Assembly: GCF_914484835.1 (NCBI RefSeq)
Contig: NZ_CAJZAR010000037.1
Coordinates: 186,001-250,000 of the forward strand
DNA from: Paraburkholderia tropica
GTDB lineage: Bacteria > Pseudomonadota > Gammaproteobacteria > Burkholderiales > Burkholderiaceae
Direction of reading: 5' to 3'
DNA length: 64,000 nt
Below are positions 25,266 to 34,406 of this stretch, piece by piece (position 1 is the stretch's first letter; each line of letters begins with the position of its first letter). The notes under the pieces were generated by a model. That model searched no databases. It worked only from the letters and a program-made list of their open reading frames with translations, and had not been told where the DNA came from. The position numbers were made by a program, and so were the translations under genes.

Positions 25266-28049
25266 TCAAAGAACGGGCTTCAGGATGTCGATCTTCACTA
25301 CGCGCATCGCGTCATCCTTCACAAGATCGGTCAGGCCGTTCGCGTCGCTCTTGCCCTCGATCACGCGTCCGTCGTCGAGTGCGATGCGGTATGGCTGGTT
25401 GGCCGCAGCCGCCGTCTGTCCATCTTCACCGGGATAATGCAACCGGAAGCGCTGATCGGTCGGGACGTTATTGAAGGCGGATTTAGCCCCCTGCTGCGTC
25501 GATGGGCCGCCCCACTGATGCGAGGCTGACAGCAGTTTGATGTCACCGTTAGTCCCCAACGTCACACCACCGCCGATCTTGATGAAGCTGCCGTCTTCGG
25601 CGACCAGGCGCACGGTCGGCGCCGAAAGCACAATCTCGTTTTCGTTCGTGCTGATCGCCACGCCTTTCTGCGCCGCTGCAGTCAGCGTGTCTGCCTGCGC
25701 CTGCAAGATCACGGGGCCTTCACCCGCGACCGCCTGAAACCCCTTACCGCGCGCAAAGAGTTGCATGCCCTGTCCTGCGGTCGCGTTCAGGCGCTGGCCG
25801 CTCATGAGCTGCAAATGCTGCTGCGCAATCTGGTCGATGTTCTCTCCCGCATAGGTGACGTGTGTCTTGGGAGTGAGGTTTGCGGAACCCGACTGCGCGC
25901 CGAACGCCATCAATGCCTGCTCGCCTCCTTGAGCTGTGCCGGACGTGCCAGACGTGCCAGTTCCCGGTTTCCAGTTCTTCAGCGCGTTCGCGACTTCCGT
26001 CTGTCCAGTGCCATCGGCAGCCACGCCACCGTGCTGTCCGGCATAGTCACCCAGCGACTTGAACAGCTCCGTACATTCAGAGAGCAGCGAGACCAGTTCG
26101 TCGCGATCCATCTGCCCACCGGCGGCCTGCGATCGGGCATAGGTCGTCAGCAAGATGCCTTGTGCTGCGCGAACGGAGGCCGCAGCGTCGGTGCGCAGCT
26201 CGGCGCCCTCACCACGATCGGCGCCGTTACCATCGGAGCGAGGCTGTGTCAGATAACCCAGATTCAGCTGTGACGAAGCATGGTCGCTCGCGAGTTGCGC
26301 GCTAATCTGCTGCGGCGTGTCGTCCAGCCGGAGCTGATTCGAGCGCTGTCCGTTAATTTCCTGACTCACGGTTCCGCTCAGGTAGCGGTTGCCCGGGAGC
26401 GCGCCAGTGCGGCTAAACATGGCCGGCATATTCTGGCCGTTAGGAAACACGCCCGCCACGTACATACGATCGGGATCGCCATTCAGGAACTCGAGCAGGA
26501 CCTCCATACCCTTTCGCGGAAGAGCGTTCTGGCCGAAGTTTGCGCCAGACCAGTTACCAAGCACACGAACGGCTGCGCTGTCCGCCGGCGTGCCCTGTGT
26601 ACCGGCGCCTGCGGCATGGGTGTGGTCCGCCTCGTCGAGCCCCTGAATCTGCACAAAGATGCGGCCGTATTCGTCGGTGTGAACCTGTTCGCCGTCTGGC
26701 ACGACCACGACCCCGGTAATCGGATAGACGCGGGGAAGATCGACGCGTGGATCGTAGACAGGCGTAAGCGGCGTGCCACGCGGCACACCCGTAAACGTGT
26801 TCTCGTACCGGCTGGATTCGGAGTCGCTGTCCTGCGCGCCTCGCATCCGGGTGGCGACAGACGCTGGCGGCGTATCAGACAACCACCGGCTGGCCGTGAA
26901 CAGCGATTGCGCACGCGAGGAAAGCTCCTTGGGCAGGTTGTTCTCGCCGCGGTGGTGAAGCGACGTGAAGATCACGCGGCGGTCGACTTCCTCGGCCTGA
27001 TCCAGTTCGGGGTGCCCCGAGACCGTAACCCACGTGCCGACTTCGAGGTTTCGAACGCCACTCGCGCCGTCGATCCTCACGGCTTGCCCACCGTGAGCCA
27101 TGATCCGCGCCCGGCCGAGACGCTGGTTGTCGTCCGCCGAATCTGCAATGTGAGGCGCGTCGATGCGTGAATCCGACAGCAAACGGCCGAGGTCATTACC
27201 AGCAGCACCCTGGTCGACGCGGGTCGGCGCCTGCAGCTTGTCCATCTGGCTGGGCTTGTAATCCCAGCTCACCCGGCGCACCGAACCCGCGACCAGCTGC
27301 CGCCCCATCGAGAGAAGCGTGATTGAGTCAGACGTGCCGACGCTGGCGTCCGAGTGGTAAGGAACCGTTCCTGCCGGGCCTTGCTCCAGCTTGATCACGC
27401 TGTCGAAGAGCACCAACGTGTGAAAAGGCGATTGGGTGAGGTCCGAACTGCCCTGTCCTCCCGCCTTGATGAACCATGAGATGCCTTCCCGACGGCAAAG
27501 ACGGCGGATAAAGTCGGCGTCCGACTCATCAAATTGCAGCGTCTGCTCGCGAGTCGGATATTTCGAGGCGTCGATATTCGACATGTCGATGTCGAACGTG
27601 GCGGCCAAGGTTGAGCTCTTTGTGCGCCACTCGCGCACGAGCGTCTGAATAATGTCCAGCGCACTCTTCGTCCGGAATATCCGCGTGTTGATGCGACGCT
27701 CGAGAACCGACAGCGCATCGCGCACCACCAGCTGATACGTTGCTAGCGATCCATCTGACTCACCCTCGTGGGCGTCCGTCACGATCCCGCATATTGACTG
27801 AAGCGCACCGGTATCGGTGACCAATTGCACGGTCACCGGTTGCCCGAGGAAATTCTGGAGCGCAACGCCAGTGCTGGTCGAAATGCACGACAGCCGCCCC
27901 TCGATACCGCCGCAAAGATCTTCACGAATATCAAGCCTTTGCAGAAACAGCAAGCCCGCAAGATCTGACTGGGAATTGCGCCAGTAGAGGCGAAAGGCGC
28001 GCGTGTCCTGGGACGGGAGCGCGCCAATAAATATTCGCTGAATGTTCAC
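25266..28049 (-). CDS. vgrG: type VI secretion spike protein VgrG with C-terminal extension
   Basis: A 927-residue VgrG starting at GTG 28049 after a GGGGGAGAAGG ribosome site. The gp27-like part includes LQFDESDADFIRRLCRREGI (about 170-190). The gp5 OB fold follows (VHTDEYGRIFVQIQG, DSAAVRVLGNWSGANFGQNA). A DUF2345 region is at about 690-860. The last 60-70 residues (from RFRLHYPGEDG) resemble a transthyretin-like domain; such extensions bind cargo in some VgrGs, so this may hold Tle3. It heads the leftward effector operon. Confidence 0.93.
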   Translation of the reverse strand: MNIQRIFIGALPSQDTRAFRLYWRNSQSDLAGLLFLQRLDIREDLCGGIEGRLSCISTSTGVALQNFLGQPVTVQLVTDTGALQSICGIVTDAHEGESDGSLATYQLVVRDALSVLERRINTRIFRTKSALDIIQTLVREWRTKSSTLAATFDIDMSNIDASKYPTREQTLQFDESDADFIRRLCRREGISWFIKAGGQGSSDLTQSPFHTLVLFDSVIKLEQGPAGTVPYHSDASVGTSDSITLLSMGRQLVAGSVRRVSWDYKPSQMDKLQAPTRVDQGAAGNDLGRLLSDSRIDAPHIADSADDNQRLGRARIMAHGGQAVRIDGASGVRNLEVGTWVTVSGHPELDQAEEVDRRVIFTSLHHRGENNLPKELSSRAQSLFTASRWLSDTPPASVATRMRGAQDSDSESSRYENTFTGVPRGTPLTPVYDPRVDLPRVYPITGVVVVPDGEQVHTDEYGRIFVQIQGLDEADHTHAAGAGTQGTPADSAAVRVLGNWSGANFGQNALPRKGMEVLLEFLNGDPDRMYVAGVFPNGQNMPAMFSRTGALPGNRYLSGTVSQEINGQRSNQLRLDDTPQQISAQLASDHASSQLNLGYLTQPRSDGNGADRGEGAELRTDAAASVRAAQGILLTTYARSQAAGGQMDRDELVSLLSECTELFKSLGDYAGQHGGVAADGTGQTEVANALKNWKPGTGTSGTSGTAQGGEQALMAFGAQSGSANLTPKTHVTYAGENIDQIAQQHLQLMSGQRLNATAGQGMQLFARGKGFQAVAGEGPVILQAQADTLTAAAQKGVAISTNENEIVLSAPTVRLVAEDGSFIKIGGGVTLGTNGDIKLLSASHQWGGPSTQQGAKSAFNNVPTDQRFRLHYPGEDGQTAAAANQPYRIALDDGRVIEGKSDANGLTDLVKDDAMRVVKIDILKPVL

Positions 28050-28749
28050 GACCTTCTCCCCCGGAGGATTCTCATTTTATGCGATTTGAATTAGCCTGAT
28101 ATTCACCGCCGATAATCGTGCCGCATAAAACACGAGAGGCCCAAGATTGCGGGGCGAAAATAACAGGCGTTTAAGCTGCTGTCAAATTCTGTAAGAATCA
28201 CTTTTAATAACCAGCATTAATTGCCGAAACATCTGGCATTTGTGCCAACAGGAAAAATATTCCGCCCCTTCCTGATTCCGGCTATCCTGCTTTGCGCCAC
28301 TCATCAGAGCCGCACCACAACGCCTACCCAGGCCAGCCTAAGGCACCAAGCGCTCATGCCGAATCTTCCCAAGCCCACCGGATCGAGCGAGACAGAGGCA
28401 GACGCGCGAACGGCCGCCTACGCGTGGCACCAGTGAATCCGCATCGGCGCATGGTCCGCATCTGCACTGCCCGTTAATCTTCAGCATCCGACGGCCCGAC
28501 GCTCGGGTCGGGATGGATAGAGCGTGTTAAGCACTTACGGCCAGACCCGCAGAAGGAACAATTCAATGCGACCAGTCGATGGCACTGGAAATTGCCGCAT
28601 TGTCATGCTCAGTTCTCGCTGCGGACGACGCTTACCGAATCGCGAAAGGATTGAACCAGCACTACGTTCTGATCCACTCACTCCGGCGGTTCCCTTGACA
28701 CCGAACGCTAACTTCGACACACCGAATTCATGGAAGAAAGGAGATAAGC
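28050..28749. other. intergenic stretch upstream of vgrG and the dioxygenase gene
   Basis: About 700 bases. The vgrG-proximal 150 bases are AT-rich and probably hold its promoter, though I see no clear consensus. The short frames at 28221-28480 do not resemble proteins. CCCGAC and its complement at about 28496-28513 make a small hairpin. An AAAGGAG ribosome site at 28738-28744 belongs to ATG 28750 (see the dioxygenase entry). Confidence 0.5.
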
Positions 28750-28787
28750 ATGGTCACGCGCTCGATGCCGGTAACCGATCAAACAGC

Positions 28788-29771
28788 ATGGACAACAGCC
28801 AGCCTGCAGGCCGCAGAAAAAAGCTGGATTCTGTGCTTCACCGCCGCGAACTCGCGGAGCTGGACGCCGCCCTCAAGCGCGTACAGCATCTGCCGATCAC
28901 GGAAATCACCAAGGCTGATTTCCCGTTGGATGTTCTCTTGCCCACGCTGGAAACTGCGTCGCGCGAAATCCATCACGGCCATGGGCTCGTCGTTCTGCGT
29001 GGCTTGCCGGTCGAGCGGTATTCGAAAGACGATGCTTCCCGGATCTATGGGGGCGTGGGTCTGCATCTCGGTACGCCCGTCACGCAGAATGCCCGCGCAC
29101 ATCTGCTTGGTCACGTGAAGGACGAGGGGGTGACGTACAGCCAGAAAACCCGTGGCTATAACACCAAGGCTATGCTGAATTTCCACACGGACAATTGCGA
29201 CATCGTCGGCCTGCTGTGCCTGCGCACGCCGCGAGCCGGTGGTCTCAGCCGCTTCACGAGTTCCACGACGATCTTTAACAGGATCCGCGAGCAACGTCCG
29301 GACCTTCTTGCGCCGCTATTCGAAGGCTTTTACTACGATCTCAAGGGTGAAGGTCGCCCCGGCGCAGGCGAGCTGAGCGATCACAAAATCCCGTTCTACA
29401 GCGACTTCGAAGGACACCTCAGCTGCCGCTATGTTCGTAACGCGATCGAACCCGCGTTCGCGAAGAGCGGCGAGCCGAAAACCGACGCGCAGGAAGAAGC
29501 GCTCAACCGCGTCGACGCGCTCGCCACCTCGGCAGAGTTGTGCTTCGAGATGCAATTCGAGCCGGGGGACATGCAATTGCTGAACAATCACGTGATCGTT
29601 CACTCCCGCACTGAGTTCGACGATTTTGAGGAAGATGACCGCAGGCGACACCTGCTGCGCCTTTGGCTGCGTAATGACACGCGCCCGCTCGCGATCGAAT
29701 TCGCTGAACGCTTCGGCCCTGGAACGGCTCGCATGGGCGTTCCCAATTTCGACCGCACACAGGCAGCGTAA
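28788..29771 (+). CDS. TauD/TfdA-family Fe(II)/2-oxoglutarate dioxygenase, frameshift near N-terminus
   Basis: The long frame holds the facial triad of TauD-like dioxygenases: NFHTDNCDIVGL (His and Asp), the distal His in LLNNHVIVHSRTEF, and the 2-oxoglutarate Arg in RRRHLLRLWLRND. ATG 28788 has no ribosome site. The good site (AAAGGAG) serves ATG 28750 in another frame, which begins with a plausible family N-terminus (TDQTAWTTASLQAAEKSWIL). The two frames join naturally if one base was lost near 28845, at the point where the long frame starts reading RELAELDAALKRV. So the intact gene probably ran 28750-29771. Substrate unknown; it sits next to RraA-like and amino-acid racemase genes. Confidence 0.8.
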   Translation: MDNSQPAGRRKKLDSVLHRRELAELDAALKRVQHLPITEITKADFPLDVLLPTLETASREIHHGHGLVVLRGLPVERYSKDDASRIYGGVGLHLGTPVTQNARAHLLGHVKDEGVTYSQKTRGYNTKAMLNFHTDNCDIVGLLCLRTPRAGGLSRFTSSTTIFNRIREQRPDLLAPLFEGFYYDLKGEGRPGAGELSDHKIPFYSDFEGHLSCRYVRNAIEPAFAKSGEPKTDAQEEALNRVDALATSAELCFEMQFEPGDMQLLNNHVIVHSRTEFDDFEEDDRRRHLLRLWLRNDTRPLAIEFAERFGPGTARMGVPNFDRTQAA

Positions 29772-29780
29772 GGGACTAGT

Positions 29781-29806
29781 CGCGATCGCCAGAAGGAGAT
29801 CGCGAT
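29781..29806. terminator. possible stem-loop between dioxygenase and RraA-like genes
   Basis: TCGCGATC (29781-29788) pairs with GATCGCGA (29799-29806) around a 10-base loop, starting 9 bases after the dioxygenase stop; only TTCCCC follows. A weak terminator or mRNA-stabilising hairpin is possible. Confidence 0.3.
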
Positions 29807-30021
29807 TCCCCTACCCGATCCCGCGATCGCCGGCTTGCCAGGCATAGCGTCGTCGATGCAACACCGCCGCCGGCTCTGGAACCGGGCTGGATGCTACGGC
29901 ACGGTGCGCCCGGTCGAACCCGTCTCGTCACCCCGCTCAGTGGGGCGAATCGTCCGCCGAAAGCGAACGCAAGCCCACTGGAAGCCCTACGCCTAACAAT
30001 CATTTTCCACAGGAATATCCC

Positions 30022-30717
30022 TTGAATAATTCCAGCCAATCCCGAGCCGTCGTCACCCAGATTGAACGCGTTGCACCAGCGCTCGTTGAGCGCGCGCGGA
30101 CGGTCCAGGCGGCCATTCTCGCTGACGTCGCCGGCCGCCGCGGCACGCTCAATGGTCGCGTCCAGGCGTTGGGCGCCCACATGAAAGTTGCCGGCCCTGC
30201 GATCACTGTCGAAGTGCGCCCGGGCGACAATCTGGCCATTCACGCCGCCCTCGCGGTTGCGAAGCCCGGCGACGTGATCGTCGTCGACGGTAAGGGCGAC
30301 GTGAGCTGCGCCCTGATCGGCGAGATCATGTCGACGCAGGCGAAGGCCACCGACATCGCGGGCTTTGTCATTGACGGCGCGGTCCGTGATACGGACGAAC
30401 TCGCGTCCGGCGACTTCCCTATTTTCTCGGCGGGACGCAATCCTTGCGGTCCGACCAAGAGCGTTGCCGGCCGCGTCAACGGGCAGATCTCGGCGGCCGG
30501 CGCTTCGGTTAATCCGGGCGACCTGATCGTCGGCGACGCCGACGGCGTGGTCGTCGTTCCACGTGAGAGCGTTGCGGCACTGCTCGATGCTGCGCAAAAC
30601 AAGGTGAATGCAGAAGCGAAGCGCATTGCGGCGATCCGCGCGGGCGACACACGGGCTCCTTGGCTCGAGCGGGAACTTCGCGCGGTCGGCATGCTGGCCG
30701 AGGGCGAAACGCTCTAG
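30022..30717 (+). CDS. RraA-like / 4-hydroxy-4-methyl-2-oxoglutarate aldolase family protein
   Basis: A 231-residue protein starting at TTG 30022 with AGGA eight bases upstream. RraA/HMG-aldolase motifs are present: PGDNLAIHAALAVAKPGDVI, GEIMSTQAKATDIAGFVIDG and VRDTDELASGDFPIFSAG, the last carrying the Arg-Asp pair used in metal and oxaloacetate/pyruvate binding by aldolase members. It could be a pyruvate-forming aldolase or oxaloacetate decarboxylase. The catabolic neighbours make the RNase E inhibitor role of true RraA unlikely. Confidence 0.85.
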   Translation: MNNSSQSRAVVTQIERVAPALVERARTVQAAILADVAGRRGTLNGRVQALGAHMKVAGPAITVEVRPGDNLAIHAALAVAKPGDVIVVDGKGDVSCALIGEIMSTQAKATDIAGFVIDGAVRDTDELASGDFPIFSAGRNPCGPTKSVAGRVNGQISAAGASVNPGDLIVGDADGVVVVPRESVAALLDAAQNKVNAEAKRIAAIRAGDTRAPWLERELRAVGMLAEGETL

Positions 30718-30920
30718 TCGACAGGACTGGCCGGCGGCGCATCATCAAATGAACCAGGCTTTTTGGCTTTCTTCTTACAGAGTTTGCCGGACCAAACTCA
30801 GGCGCCGCTACTTGAACACGGTCCGTTGGGATATGAGAATAGCGTCGTAGTCTCATGCAATTTCGGGCAAGTCCTCGCTTCGGACTCTGTCCTGATCCCC
30901 TTAGACCGGTCGACATAGTC

Positions 30921-31895
30921 ATGGCGCCTCAATTCGAAATTACCGAAACCCTGGTCGGCGCGCTGTCACTGCGGGCCATCAAGTCATTTCTTGCGGCAGC
31001 AAAGTTCAGCAGTTTTACGGGGGCTGCCAACGCACTGAGCGTGACCCCGGCAGCCGTAAGCAAACAGGTGCGGGAACTGGAGGACTACCTCGGGACGGCG
31101 CTGTTTGTCCGATCGGGCAGAACCGTCGCACTGACGGCCGATGGCGAGATGTTCAAGGATGCCGCCCAGCTTTCGCTGATCAATATTCATCAGGCCGCCG
31201 AACGCCTGCGCAAGAGGATTCCCGCCAGGCAGACCCTGATCGTGTGCTGTTCGCCGGCGTTTTCGGCGCTGTGGCTCCACAGGCGGCTCCCCGAATTCCT
31301 CCAGGACGCGCCGGATATCGAACTCACCGTACTGGCGACGCAGAATTTCATCTCGATGGAAGCGGGAATGCAGCCGGACGTGTACATCGCGAAACTGGCG
31401 AGCTTACGTGAGGGATACGACAGTGAGCATTTGTTCGACGACGAGGTCTATCCGGTTTGCACCCCGCAGTATCTGCAGCGCCATGGCCCGATCTCGGCAC
31501 CAAAAGGATTGCTCGACATGTCGCTGCTGGATCTCAGCGCTTACGGTCGCTCGCAGATTTCCGAGCATATCGACTGGAAGGTCTGGCTTGCTCTGCATGA
31601 CGTGGACACCAGCTGGGGCGCCGATATCCCCCGCCAACTATTCACCAGCAGTGATTATCCAGCCATCGTGCAGCTGGCCCTGGCGCATCAGGGGGTGACC
31701 CTGGGCTGGCATCATCTCGTCGGACACCTGGTCGACAGCGGCGACCTCGTGCGTCCGTTACCGCAAAAGACCGTCATGAGGAATCGCGGCCACTACCTCT
31801 CCGTGCGCAAAGACAAGGCCGACACGAGCGTGTGCAAACGATTCTGCCAGTGGATCAGGCAACAACTCGCCGCGCAATCTTCAACGAAAAGTTGA
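30921..31895 (+). CDS. LysR-family regulator (GcvA-like)
   Basis: I start at ATG 30921 (324 aa). The winged helix with ALSLRAIKSFLAAAKFSSFT and AANALSVTPAAVSKQVRELE is typical of the GcvA branch, followed by a standard LysR effector domain. It is in the same direction as the racemase-family and OCD genes, with a 99-base gap, and is the best candidate to control them. Confidence 0.9.
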   Translation: MAPQFEITETLVGALSLRAIKSFLAAAKFSSFTGAANALSVTPAAVSKQVRELEDYLGTALFVRSGRTVALTADGEMFKDAAQLSLINIHQAAERLRKRIPARQTLIVCCSPAFSALWLHRRLPEFLQDAPDIELTVLATQNFISMEAGMQPDVYIAKLASLREGYDSEHLFDDEVYPVCTPQYLQRHGPISAPKGLLDMSLLDLSAYGRSQISEHIDWKVWLALHDVDTSWGADIPRQLFTSSDYPAIVQLALAHQGVTLGWHHLVGHLVDSGDLVRPLPQKTVMRNRGHYLSVRKDKADTSVCKRFCQWIRQQLAAQSSTKS

Positions 31896-31994
31896 AGAAC
31901 TGCCACAGAAAATGTCGTTTTTGTTACCGACGAAACCAGCATAAATTTCTCTTCACGCCGCACAGGAGCGGCGGCACGAGAGAGGAATCAGCAC

Positions 31995-33053
31995 ATGGGT
32001 TTCAAGAGAAGTATTCAGGCCGTGGAGACCCATTCGGGCATCCCCATGCGCGTCGTGACCGGCGGTATCCCGCACATTCCCGGCGACACGGTCCAGGCCA
32101 AGATGAAATGGCTGGAGGCCAATGACGACGGGCTGCGCAAGCTGCTGCTGCGCGAGCCACGCGGTTACCCGGCCCATTGCTGCAATATCGTCGTGCCGCC
32201 CTGTCACCCGGAGGCAGACGCCGGCTACATCATCCTTGAGCAGGTCGAATACCCAATGATGTCGGGCGGCAACACCATCTCCGTCGCTACCGTGCTGCTG
32301 GAAATGGGCATGCTGCCAATGCAGGAGCCGGTGACCGAGCTGACACTGGAAGCACCGGCCGGCCTGATCCGCATCACCGCCGAGTGCAAGGACGGCAAGG
32401 TCAAGAGTGTGAAGTTCACGAACGTACCGGCATTTGCCGCGCATCTGGATGCCGTCATCGACGTGCCGCATCTGGGCAAGGTACGCGTGGATGTCGGCTG
32501 GGGCGGCATGTTCTATGCGATCGCCGATGTGCGCCAGTTTCCGGGCCTCGAGCTAAAGCCCGAACACGGCAAGGAGATCGCACGTGTCTCGGCCATGATC
32601 CGGCAAGCCGCCATCGAGCAGTTACCAGTTGCACACCCTGACTATCCGGGCGTTGGCATCACGATTTCGCAGCTCTCCGGCCCCACCGACGATCCGCGGG
32701 CCGACTGGAAAAACGCGGTCACCATGCCCACCGGGCCGCTCTCGTGGGACGATCCGGCCACCTGGACCGGCGCGATCGACCGTTGCCCCTGCGGCACCGG
32801 CACCTGTGCAAAGATGGCCGTGCTGCACGCCAAGGGCGAACTGCCACTCCACCAGGACTTCCGTCACCAGGGCATCCTCGGTACGGTCTTTACGGGCAGC
32901 CTCCTGGAGACGACCCGAATTGGCGAGCACGCGGCCGTGGTACCGACACTGGCCGGCACCAGCTGGATCCATGGCATCAACACGATCGTGCTGGATCGCG
33001 ACGATCCGTTTCCTGAGGGCTACACCCTCGGGGACATCTGGCCGAAACAGTAG
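31995..33053 (+). CDS. proline racemase-family enzyme, Ser/Cys active-site type
   Basis: A 352-residue member of the proline racemase family. At the first catalytic position it has Ser90 (MMSGGNTIS) where proline racemase has Cys; the second catalytic Cys266 is kept in DRCPCGTGT. Within this family the Ser/Cys pair is known in 4-hydroxyproline 2-epimerases, while a Cys/Thr pair marks trans-3-hydroxyproline dehydratases. A hydroxyproline-type epimerase is therefore the best guess. It precedes a truncated ornithine-cyclodeaminase-family gene by 11 bases, a pairing common in hydroxyproline catabolism. Confidence 0.85.
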   Translation: MGFKRSIQAVETHSGIPMRVVTGGIPHIPGDTVQAKMKWLEANDDGLRKLLLREPRGYPAHCCNIVVPPCHPEADAGYIILEQVEYPMMSGGNTISVATVLLEMGMLPMQEPVTELTLEAPAGLIRITAECKDGKVKSVKFTNVPAFAAHLDAVIDVPHLGKVRVDVGWGGMFYAIADVRQFPGLELKPEHGKEIARVSAMIRQAAIEQLPVAHPDYPGVGITISQLSGPTDDPRADWKNAVTMPTGPLSWDDPATWTGAIDRCPCGTGTCAKMAVLHAKGELPLHQDFRHQGILGTVFTGSLLETTRIGEHAAVVPTLAGTSWIHGINTIVLDRDDPFPEGYTLGDIWPKQ

Positions 33054-33064
33054 GAACGCTGAGC

Positions 33065-33535
33065 ATGCAGACCATCTCCGCGCAACAGATCCAGTCGGTG
33101 CTGAACTGGAACGGCGTTCTCGACGCGTTACAGCAGGGGCATTCGGGATCCCGGCCCGTAGGCGACGGCTACTTCATTCGAGATGCGAGCTTTGGCCTGT
33201 TCAGCCGGGGTGTCATTTTGCCGGGCGTAGGCGCTGGGGTAAAAATTGCCTCGATCCAACAGGGCAACGGCGCTGCGGATCCGCCCCTACCGACCGAGCA
33301 GGCCGCGTTTCTGGCGTTGGACGAACGTACCAGGAGTTTCGTCGCCATGCTTGACGGTCCCGAAATCACGCGATGGAAAACCGCAGCCGACTCGGCGCTG
33401 GCAGCACGCATGCTAAGCAGCGAGCACAGTGAGGTTCTGCTGGTCTTGGGCGCGGGTCCGATTGCGCGGTCTATGACAGATGCCTACCTGCACATCCGTC
33501 CGTCTATCCGCGAAGTGTTGCTGTGGAATCGACGA
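33065..33535 (+). pseudogene. ornithine cyclodeaminase / mu-crystallin family gene, 3' half missing
   Basis: The first 157 or so residues are a normal OCD-family N-terminus (GVGAGVKIASIQQGN, TRSFVAMLDGPEITRWKTAA, and the cofactor loop VLLVLGAGPIARSM). Family similarity stops after IREVLLWNRR near 33533, about half the usual 310-330 residues. The next bases belong to the convergent hydrolase gene, whose last 11 codons are antisense to this fragment. A deletion or recombination joined two loci here. Confidence 0.82.
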
Positions 33536-34406
33536 CCTCGCTCTCGACCTTCTGGAGCAACGATTGCAACGCGCCGCTCACCGCGTCCGGGCGCTCCAGC
33601 ATTAGTTGATGGCCGCATCGGGCAACGACTTCGAAACGTGCTTGAGGCAAAGCGAGCGCCAAAGCGCGCCCGCCTTCCGCAGGCGTCAGCCCATCCGTAT
33701 CGCCGGAAAGCACGACGATCGGCAGATCCAGTTGCGATAACCCAGCCGGATTCGCCCACGGCGCGTCTTCGATAATGGCCTTGAAGGTCGCCATGCGATT
33801 GCGGCGTGCGACCTTCGACTCATAGCGGACCAGCACGCGGCTCGCATCGGGATGCCATGCAAGACGTCTGAAGCCGCGCGCGAACCACGGCTTCAGCCAT
33901 TCGAGCAACCAGACAGGCAGCGATGGTGCGCGCGGCTGCGGCCGCGCCAGTTGCGTCCCCAACAGCAGCGCGGCATCGATTTCGCGTAGACGTCCATCGC
34001 GCGACAGCCTGTCCAGCAACGCGAGCGTGCTGCCCGTGCCAAGCGAATGCGCGACCAGCACATTGCGTTTGCCTTTGAAGCGCTCGAACAGCGCGAGATA
34101 GTCGGCGATTGTTTCCTCGCCGCGGTAAGCACCGCTTTCTGGCGGCGCGTCCGGGCTGTCGCCGTGGCCCGTGAAGTCCCAGGCGACCAGTTCGTAGCCG
34201 TCGGCGGCGAGCGCGTCCCACTGATAACGCCACTGGTTCTTGTTGCCGCCGCCACCGTGCGCGAAGAACAACACCGTCCCGCCATGTGGCGAACCGGACG
34301 GCGCCGCTCGATGGGCGACGCTCAACGCCCGGCCCGGACGCACTTCGATACGGTCGCCCGTCACCACGACCGACGTCGCGATGTCTCGTCCCACATGCTC
34401 GCTCAT
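33504..34406 (-). CDS. alpha/beta hydrolase
   Basis: The 300 residues include an oxyanion HGGGG-type loop (FFAHGGGGNKNQW, about 47-59), the nucleophile elbow AHSLGTG (Ser about 120), the Asp in SGDTDGLTP and the His in RCGHQLMLERP, a full triad. Its ATG overlaps the stop of the ABC ATPase gene as ATGA, so it is the last gene of the importer operon and may hydrolyse an imported ester or thioester. The C-terminal tail of about 11 residues is encoded by the flank taken from the broken OCD gene, so the native end has been altered. Confidence 0.85.
   Translation of the reverse strand: MSEHVGRDIATSVVVTGDRIEVRPGRALSVAHRAAPSGSPHGGTVLFFAHGGGGNKNQWRYQWDALAADGYELVAWDFTGHGDSPDAPPESGAYRGEETIADYLALFERFKGKRNVLVAHSLGTGSTLALLDRLSRDGRLREIDAALLLGTQLARPQPRAPSLPVWLLEWLKPWFARGFRRLAWHPDASRVLVRYESKVARRNRMATFKAIIEDAPWANPAGLSQLDLPIVVLSGDTDGLTPAEGGRALALALPQARFEVVARCGHQLMLERPDAVSGALQSLLQKVESEVVDSTATLRG

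Noticed and set aside
28221..28480. Possible small genes upstream of the dioxygenase
   Set aside because: Frames of 60-70 codons without ribosome sites or family resemblance.
28496..28513. Hairpin CCCGAC/GTCGGG as terminator
   Set aside because: Short stem, no T tract and no gene ending just before it on either strand.
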